Shown here: positions 58,145 through 64,000 of the stretch, one piece after another
Layout: the number at the start of each line of letters is the position of its first letter
How positions within the stretch are numbered: the first letter of the stretch is position 1
Origin: Armillaria gallica
Taxonomy: Eukaryota > Basidiomycota > Agaricomycetes > Agaricales > Physalacriaceae
Direction of reading: 5' to 3'
DNA length: 64,000 nt
Assembly: GCA_037576215.1 (NCBI GenBank)
Contig: JBANDB010000003.1
Span: 3,844,001 to 3,908,000 of the forward strand
Notes under the pieces: generated by a model
The model's input: only the letters and a program-made list of their open reading frames with translations
Told to the model about the DNA's origin: nothing
Database searches by the model: none
Made by a program: the position numbers and the translations under genes

Positions 58145-59709
58145 TTAGACAAACGGCCATACTCCATGTTCACTACGCGAACTACTGATACCCAATACCT
58201 TGTATTCCTTTCCCATTCCCGCCTCATCTACAAGACGCTGGGCAGCTTTCTTGATATCCTCCGCTCGCTCTTCTGTCTTGGCAGAGCGGATCAACATGTT
58301 GACGCGCGCTTCTAGCCCCATCGATACCAGAAATTGCGACTGAGGTAGGGGGCCATATGTGGGAACTGGAGCGTTTGATGAGTCCGAAGATCGTCGCAAA
58401 TGGAGAGAAAGAACACGTACCCAGATCATCCATTGCTTCCTTGATGTAACCAAAATCCACATTGGCGGTTAAATCACATTCACCTGGCCGGTCGAGGACA
58501 TCTCCTATTTGGTGATCTTTAAACGCCTGCGAATGATATGAAGATTCCTGCACAGAAATTGGGAAGCATAACGTACACGGAAGGAATCCCCGAACGGTGA
58601 ATCTCCGCCATAATCAACGACCAATGCGCAACCACCAGGAGAGAGAAGCTCCCCTACTTTCCTGGCAATTCTGAAAGACTCTGCCGAGACCTCTAGGCGA
58701 GAACCTTCGGGCATTTGGTCGAAGCGTTGCGACGATCTGCCGAGGAGAGTAGAAGCAGCTGTAGGGCTTGGGGACAGGACGCGACGCAATCGTGGATAAG
58801 CAGGCTCTTCCGTTGAGTCAGGTATAGAATCAACCATTATTTCAAGCCACCCTTGTTTTCCTCGCTGTAGATAATCTCTTAGAATCAATCTCATGGCGTA
58901 AGGAATTACTCACCTCAAGCATACTGACTGGTAATGCATCAAAAAACTCGTGAGCTACGAGCATAGTATAGTCATCGGACGAGGGTTCGATTTCGTCTAT
59001 CGATTCATTCCAGGCGAGGTCCCAGCCACCTTTTTGAGAGAACGGCAGAAGGTTGTCGTTTTGAAGTGCTCGCATGGAAGGACTTGTTTCGACAAGATGG
59101 ACCCGTTTCAACGCGCTTTTTGCAAACTGCTGGACGACCTAAAAATCCGTCAAATCCCTGAGAGGTTCCCCAAAAAGTCAGGTAAAGTACCCGGAGAATA
59201 TCAGCCATCAGCGTTCCCCTTCCCGGCCCAAGCTCAACGAGTCGTATTGAAGGTGGGGAACCTGCATTCTGCCACTGCGACAGAAGCCAGATGGCAACGA
59301 GCTTCATGTTCGGTGCTGCTGGCTCGTCACCCATGAGCATCCTAGGGAGCAAATCACACCTCGCACCTCTCCGAAAACCTGACTGATTTCAGGGCTAGTA
59401 ATGAAGTCTCCTCGTTTTCCGAATACAGCATTGGCGGGATTCATGTAGTATCCGTCTGTTGGATGTGATAGACACAAGTTCATGTAACTTCCAAACGGCA
59501 TCGGCCCAACTGCCTTGTAGCTGTTAATATCGAAAAGCTATCGAGATCATATTTCAACACACTTTGATATGGTCAAGGACTATCTTTTCGATTTTTGTGA
59601 CCGGTGGACTCGTCGATACATAGCGGAAAAAACACGGATTTGAATAGGTAAAAGAGGGAAGGCGACGTGAAAAACTCGTCCCAAAGATTCTGTGAGATTG
59701 GCGAAGCAT
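58145..59709 (-). CDS. NDUFAF7: Mitochondrial protein arginine methyltransferase NDUFAF7 (MidA)
   Basis: Complex I assembly factor that symmetrically dimethylates an arginine of subunit NDUFS2. Seven exons (59709-59563, 59513-59367, 59301-59191, 59138-58914, 58864-58577, 58526-58421, 58365-58145) encode 414 residues. The start gives MLRQSHRIFGTSFSRRLPSF, an Arg/Ser-rich mitochondrial presequence with no acidic residues. MidA/DUF185 motifs follow: SYMNLCLSHPTDGYYM, GKRGDFITSPEISQVFGE, the SAM-binding loop VELGPGRGTLMAD, VHLVETSP, LVAHEFFDALPV, ALVVDYGG and DLTANVDF. All expected blocks are present and in order, so the gene looks functional. It is followed on the same strand, 160 nt upstream, by the stop of the glycosyltransferase gene. 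Confidence 0.95.
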
Positions 59710-59868
59710 AATGGTGGCGATGTAGCCGCGTTAACAAGGCATCAATGATCACTCTGGATGTACTGAAAGAAAAACGAGACTGGGTACCCCCGGCATTTCC
59801 GGTCCGACACAAGTGACAAGTCAAATTCACAAAATCTAAATGACGGTGATAGAATAAGTAGTCTAGCT

Positions 59869-61937
59869 TTAAATTCTCCAACAATCGTTAACCCATGCCA
59901 CGACTGATGCCGCCATCTTCTTTCCTTGTACAGCGCGCATATCAGCACCTACTCCAGCCGCCATTTCTTCCCGTTTCTTGATCTTCGCAGTCCGACCTTT
60001 GATGAATGCATCTTGAACAGCATGAGCCCATTCACCAGCTTCATACGAGTCTCTAGAGAGTTCTACGCCGACACCTTCATTGTCAAGAAGTAGGCGAAGA
60101 CCATGCTCTTCAATAAACAGAGGCCTTGACACTTGAGAGAGATTTTGTGAGAGATTCTGCCGAATCGAGCTAAGGGGAACACACCATAGACGAAAGGCGT
60201 GGCTGAGTCGACGCATTCTGAAACAGTTCCGTAACCCTGTATTAACTCAATTATTTCGACTGCGCAACTTAAAATTGGAGGACTCACGAGTTTTCCGAGG
60301 AGAGCGTCTGCTGCTGCTGTAAGATCCGGCATGTATACGTCCCGTGGCGCCACATAAAAGCCCTCAGGTAGTTCCGAGTCGCCTTGTGACTCCCATTGAT
60401 CTTTAGTAACGCCACAAACGATAGCAATCCAAGAGGAGTCCGGGAGTAACTGTGATTCAGTTTCATCCTCAACAGCAAACTCCGCGAATTGTTCGACAGG
60501 TGTTGAGGGAATGGTGTTGAAGGATGGAACCCTGGTAGAGGGAGTTCGCGACAAAAGTGGAGAGCCAGGTATTTTTGAAGCAGGTGGCGCACCAGGGATC
60601 CAGATATGGGAGGAGGTAGCTAGGCGAGGGGAAGTGACAGATCCGAGTTCTTCACTTGATCCATTCACTGACGGAGAATCAGTAGAAATAGCACCCAGCC
60701 GGAGATCATTGCCTCCAGGGTAGGACGGTGGCAGATTGACTGAGGAGATACCAAGTCCTTGAACTGGATTAGATAGATCAGCGGCGCTCGGCTGCCGGCT
60801 GTGAGGTCTGCTGGGAGACCTGCTGCCCTGCCTACTAGGTGTTCGGAAAACCTGACCACCAAACGACACAATTAGGACCTTGGTAGCTTCCGGATCATGT
60901 AATTCGGAAGGCACTCCGATGGAAGACAGTAGATGAGATCTTCCTTCAGGTGTGTACACAGACGGTGACGTAGATGGTGGTCGGACCAGAAGAGGTGCGG
61001 GTTTGACCATTCGAGGTATACGTTTCCCGGCTAGCCTTGTAGAAGGAGGGAAGGGAATACTCGGATATAGGTCCAATGAGGCATAGGGACGAGATAGCTT
61101 CGTTACAATGCTGGGATAGAATCTATTGTCTTGAGTATTAACCCAGGAAGACGCAGGTAGAGATGGCTGGGAAGAAAACGACGGTATGGGTATATTCCCA
61201 GGAAGTTGAAGAAGAAGGTCTGCACAGCGATAGCCTGAGTGGATTTGCTCGACCAAAGGCATGAGTTCGGCCTCTGGGACAGGTATATCAGGGAGAAGGG
61301 TATCGAGATTTGGCTGTAGAGTAGGGGACTGGTCAGTGAATGACGTAGCGAGATAGCTGTAGACCGAGTCGAAAGAAAAGTTTGTAATGAGAATGGAAGG
61401 CACGCCGGCTGCTTTAGCGGCCAAACTATGTGGAGCATTAGCAAAGAACACGAGGCGAAACGCGACCTGTACCATCCGAGAAAAGCGGCATCGCTCAGGA
61501 CACACCGCGCATTGATGCCAGTCAACCAACGGACTTCATCGTCCAACAGAGTCTCTTTTTTGCCGAGAAATTGCTTCAATACTTGCACGCTTTTTTGACG
61601 GTCGACGCGATATCTGGACGCTTCGTGTCAACCACTGCCAAGGCTAGAACGACAGCTGCACTCACGCCAAGGGCTGAACGATGACAGGATCAATTTCGGA
61701 GTAACGGTACTGTGCTCCAGCTGCGATACTCTCGGAGAAGACGTGTTTTGGCGCCGAGGAGACGATGTATATTGTTGGTTTGGATTCCTCCGGAAGAGAG
61801 AGTAGATGACAAGCAAACGCCGATACTCGAGTTGCGTGGCCGTATCCTGCATATATTGAGCGCAAAATAATAATAATAATAAATGAAAAACGCGTTATAC
61901 CGTGGCCAGAGCAGTAGTACACAAACGTCCCGGCCAT
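59869..61937 (-). CDS. Arabinokinase-type GT-B glycosyltransferase-like protein
   Basis: Six exons (61937-61901, 61846-61666, 61613-61473, 61425-60288, 60236-60185, 60131-59869) encode 603 residues. Resembles the glycosyltransferase-like half of plant L-arabinokinase and its single-domain microbial relatives: CSGHGYGHATRVSAF at the N-terminus, YIVSSAPKHVF, DRQKSVQVL, CVLSDAAFLG, CLAAKAAGVPSILITNFSFD and SGYRCADLLLQLPG. The GT-B C-terminal domain shows KVLIVSFGGQVFR and, late, DALLGKLGYGTVSECV with RPLFIEEHGL. About 130 residues of Ser/Pro-rich sequence (about 310-450) are inserted inside the C-terminal domain. No kinase (GHMP) domain is present. Substrate unknown. The first intron contains an (AAT)n tract. 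It shares a 189-nt divergent promoter with the phosphatase-like gene. Confidence 0.82.
61867..61882. repeat. (AAT)n microsatellite inside the first intron of the glycosyltransferase gene
   Basis: About five tandem AAT units, wholly intronic on the minus strand, so length change would not alter the protein. Confidence 0.7.
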
Positions 61938-62126
61938 GCATATGAAGAGATGAACAAGGAAGATGACATCACGATTTTCGTGACATACATGTGGCGGTGG
62001 CTGTGCAAACGCGCTGGTGACAGGACATGAGGTGGCTGAGCAGTAACTCTCACTTTCGGACTTTTCTGTCTGCTCTGTTTTTAGTTTTCTTCTTTTACAC
62101 GTATCAGGGGCACCTCTAATTCCACC
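61938..62126. promoter_or_regulatory. Short bidirectional promoter
   Basis: 189 nt separate the start codons of the divergent glycosyltransferase (-) and phosphatase-like (+) genes, so both core promoters must lie here or overlap leaders. Confidence 0.55.
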
Positions 62127-64000
62127 ATGGGCAGCAGGCGCGTACCCCCATTAAAGGCACAGGTCGACAACTTTCGTCACCAACGCCCTTCTTCGGCACC
62201 TCCGATACCCCAACGGTCGGAGCCCTTGCAGATGTGGCCCTCTTCCGTACTTGGTCACAAGAGAAACGGCAGTGATAACACGCGTACTCAGCAGGATAAC
62301 AGCACTTCTCTGGATCTAATGGGCAGTCTACATCGGTCGGAACCATCTGTAGTCAAGACAAGAAACGGAAGCGTATTGTCTCGGGGCTTTATCCTAAAGA
62401 CAGACTACTATCCATCAGGTATGTCTAGCTTTGTTGCCGCTTGATAAGCACTTGACACAAGGCAGGCCGCGCTCTCGACTTGGATCTGAATGTCCATGGT
62501 GCACCCAACTTCCGTGCACCCCGTATCGGCAATCTTAACGTCTTCGGAGTCGCCCAGCCACGAACCCAGGGTCTTAGAGCTATTCTTTCTGTTCTTAGAT
62601 GCACGCCGAACACCCCAGATCCTTCCCATGTCGTCTGGTTTTCCACTAGAGAGGAACCCATTGGTAACGTCGACTTGCTTTGACTACTCAATCGCTTATC
62701 AATCTCTGTAGTATACATATCCGGAAGGCCTTTTGTTTTGCGAGATGCATCGGAACCCAAGAGGACACTCCCCCTCTCAGATCGTGCTGAAAACCTCGAA
62801 GCCATCGAGCTCAGATTGAAGAATGACATATTACATGAAGCCAGCAGGTTTGGTGGACTCCTACTTACTCACAACGAAATGGCTACCGATAGCGGAGAAG
62901 GCGCCATATTGCCGACATGGACAGCTGTCGATACCCATAATGTCAAGACCTCGCGTGAACTCTGGAATTTCATGAAAGAGAGTGGCTGGAATGTTGATGT
63001 TAGTCCGTGCTTCCCTGGTGTTTATCACAAAACTCACGCAAAGCAGTATCATCGGATACCAATTTCCCCTGATCGTCCTATAGAGGCGAGTTCAAAAGGC
63101 ATATCTGTCCAAAGGCAGAACACTAACCGCCGAGCACGTAGGATAATTATCTGGATGCCTACCTACGCGTCATCCAGCAAACTGATCCTCTACGCACATC
63201 TTTGGTGTTTTCTTGTGGTATGGGTGCTGTACGAACGACCTTCGCTATGGTCGCAGCATGCATCGTCCGACGTAAACAACTCATATCCAAGGGCTTGCCG
63301 GACCCATATCCTGCGAAAGGCTTCTCAAACACCAGTGGGACAAACTCAGTAAGTTTACAGCTGTTTTTGATACAACTTCAACTAAGCTCTTATAGCCCCC
63401 TCATCTGGTCTGTTAACGTCGATGCTCTTTCCACCTAGTTGTGTCATTCACGTTCCCACTTTCCAGGACACCGAGATTCGCCTTTTACAGTCTATGGAGC
63501 AGGCCAACGCCCAACAGGAACTCAGTAAATCACTTCTAAGGCTCACATACCTTCTTCAGCACAGTAGGTCCCTTGCAGAATCAAGTTTCGATCCGAGTCA
63601 CTAATGGTCCTCCGTTCGACTTAGTCTTGCAGGACAAGAACTCTCAGTCTGCTATTGAACTCCTTATCACTCAGCCGATACTCCTGGAAAACCTGCGTAG
63701 AGCCCACATGGGTAACTATGGTATCATCCTTAGCCTACTGGGTTGTTTAGACCAGGGCCTTCAGGCAAAGAAATTGGTTGATCGCATTATCGATGCTGGT
63801 ACGTGCTCGCATGGATACCAGGCACACTTGGGACTGATGGTGACTAGCGGACCACGTTACAAACTTACGCGAAGACATCCTTGTGCATCGCATCAAGTAC
63901 TCTCTTATCAGTATGGAAGAAGAGAAGGGAGAAATATTGCTTGAGAAGTCTAGGCGTGCGCTGGAGAAATAGTGCGTTTTTGTCTCATATAAATATCTGT
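62127..64000 (+). CDS. Paladin-like PTP/phytase-fold phosphatase (3' end outside window)
   Basis: Incomplete at the right edge. The first exons are 62127-62418, 62466-62663 and 62712-62998, followed by two or more short exons. After a Ser-rich N-terminus come FILKTDYYPS joined to GRALDLDLNVHGAPNFR, LNVFGVAQPRTQGLRAIL, VVWFSTREEPIVYISGRPFVLRD and RYGG-like SRFGGLLLTHNE, which mark the paladin / PTP-like inositol-phosphatase family. A CX5R loop is present as SCGMGAVR in exon context FSCGMGAVRT, so the first phosphatase unit keeps its nucleophile Cys and Arg. Sequence resembling a second unit begins near the window end. Proteins of this family usually carry two or more such units. Downstream of exon 3 one intron has a GC donor (see 63087). 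Confidence 0.82.
63087..63140 (+). other. GC-AG intron in the paladin-like gene
   Basis: Donor GAG|GCGAGT, acceptor CACGTAG. Removing it joins SPDRPIE to DNYLDAYLRVIQ, restoring the segment before the CX5R loop. The read-through has no comparable match, and no GT donor nearby gives this join. Confidence 0.7.

Overview
The window is nuclear DNA of a basidiomycete fungus, most likely a mushroom-forming Agaricomycete. Genes are dense on both strands and carry many short introns (about 45-60 nt) with GTRNGT...YAG borders. The gene content also fits: Zn2Cys6 and fungal_trans regulators, tandem chitin deacetylases, an LPMO-like secreted protein, a microsomal P450, ATG15 and ORC1. I rebuilt spliced models by hand. 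For most genes the exon lengths sum to a multiple of three and the joined protein restores family motifs across every junction. No tRNA, rRNA, CRISPR array or intact transposon was recognised. Family names come from recall of motifs; no database search was run.

Layout, left half. 0.6-3.3 kb (-): phosphoinositide phospholipase C. 5.06-6.30 kb (+): a secreted CE16/SGNH-type esterase relative that has lost its catalytic residues. 6.3-10.3 kb: gene-poor. 10.3-13.6 kb (+): protein with an AreA GATA-like (DUF1752) domain. 14.6-18.0 kb (+): Zn2Cys6 regulator with a 6-nt micro-exon. 18.9-20.2 and 21.4-22.7 kb (+): two tandem CE4 deacetylases with identical 12-exon structure. 23.0-25.7 kb (+): LRRC40-like leucine-rich repeat protein. 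26.2-28.4 kb (+): uncharacterised protein with a possible N-terminal Cys/His metal site. 28.8-31.7 kb (-): ORC1.

Layout, right half. 32.6-33.9 kb (-): LPMO-like secreted protein with a Ser/Thr-rich tail and a small Cys module. 36.5-37.2 kb (+): small Ser/Pro-rich protein. 37.85-38.3 kb (-): CTF8. 38.6-40.05 kb (-): ATG15 lipase. 40.5-48.6 kb: two paralogous TPR genes (-) on either side of a P450 (+). 48.7-49.7 kb (-): alpha/beta hydrolase. 51.2-53.1 kb (-): low-complexity protein. 53.1-57.4 kb: gene-poor. 57.4-58.1 kb (+): FRA10AC1 homologue. 58.1-59.7 kb (-): NDUFAF7 homologue. 59.9-61.9 kb (-): arabinokinase-like glycosyltransferase. 62.1 kb to the window end (+): paladin-like phosphatase, incomplete.

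How they fit together. Housekeeping functions (DNA replication and cohesion: ORC1, CTF8; autophagic lipolysis: ATG15; complex I assembly: NDUFAF7; phosphoinositide signalling: PLC and the paladin-like protein) are mixed with lineage-specific secreted and accessory genes (CE16-like, CE4 pair, LPMO-like, P450 and TPR cluster). No operon-like logic is expected. The most notable items are the catalytically blank CE16-like gene, the structurally frozen CE4 duplication, the micro-exon that splits a zinc cluster, the TPR-P450-TPR block, and GC-AG introns supported by protein homology.
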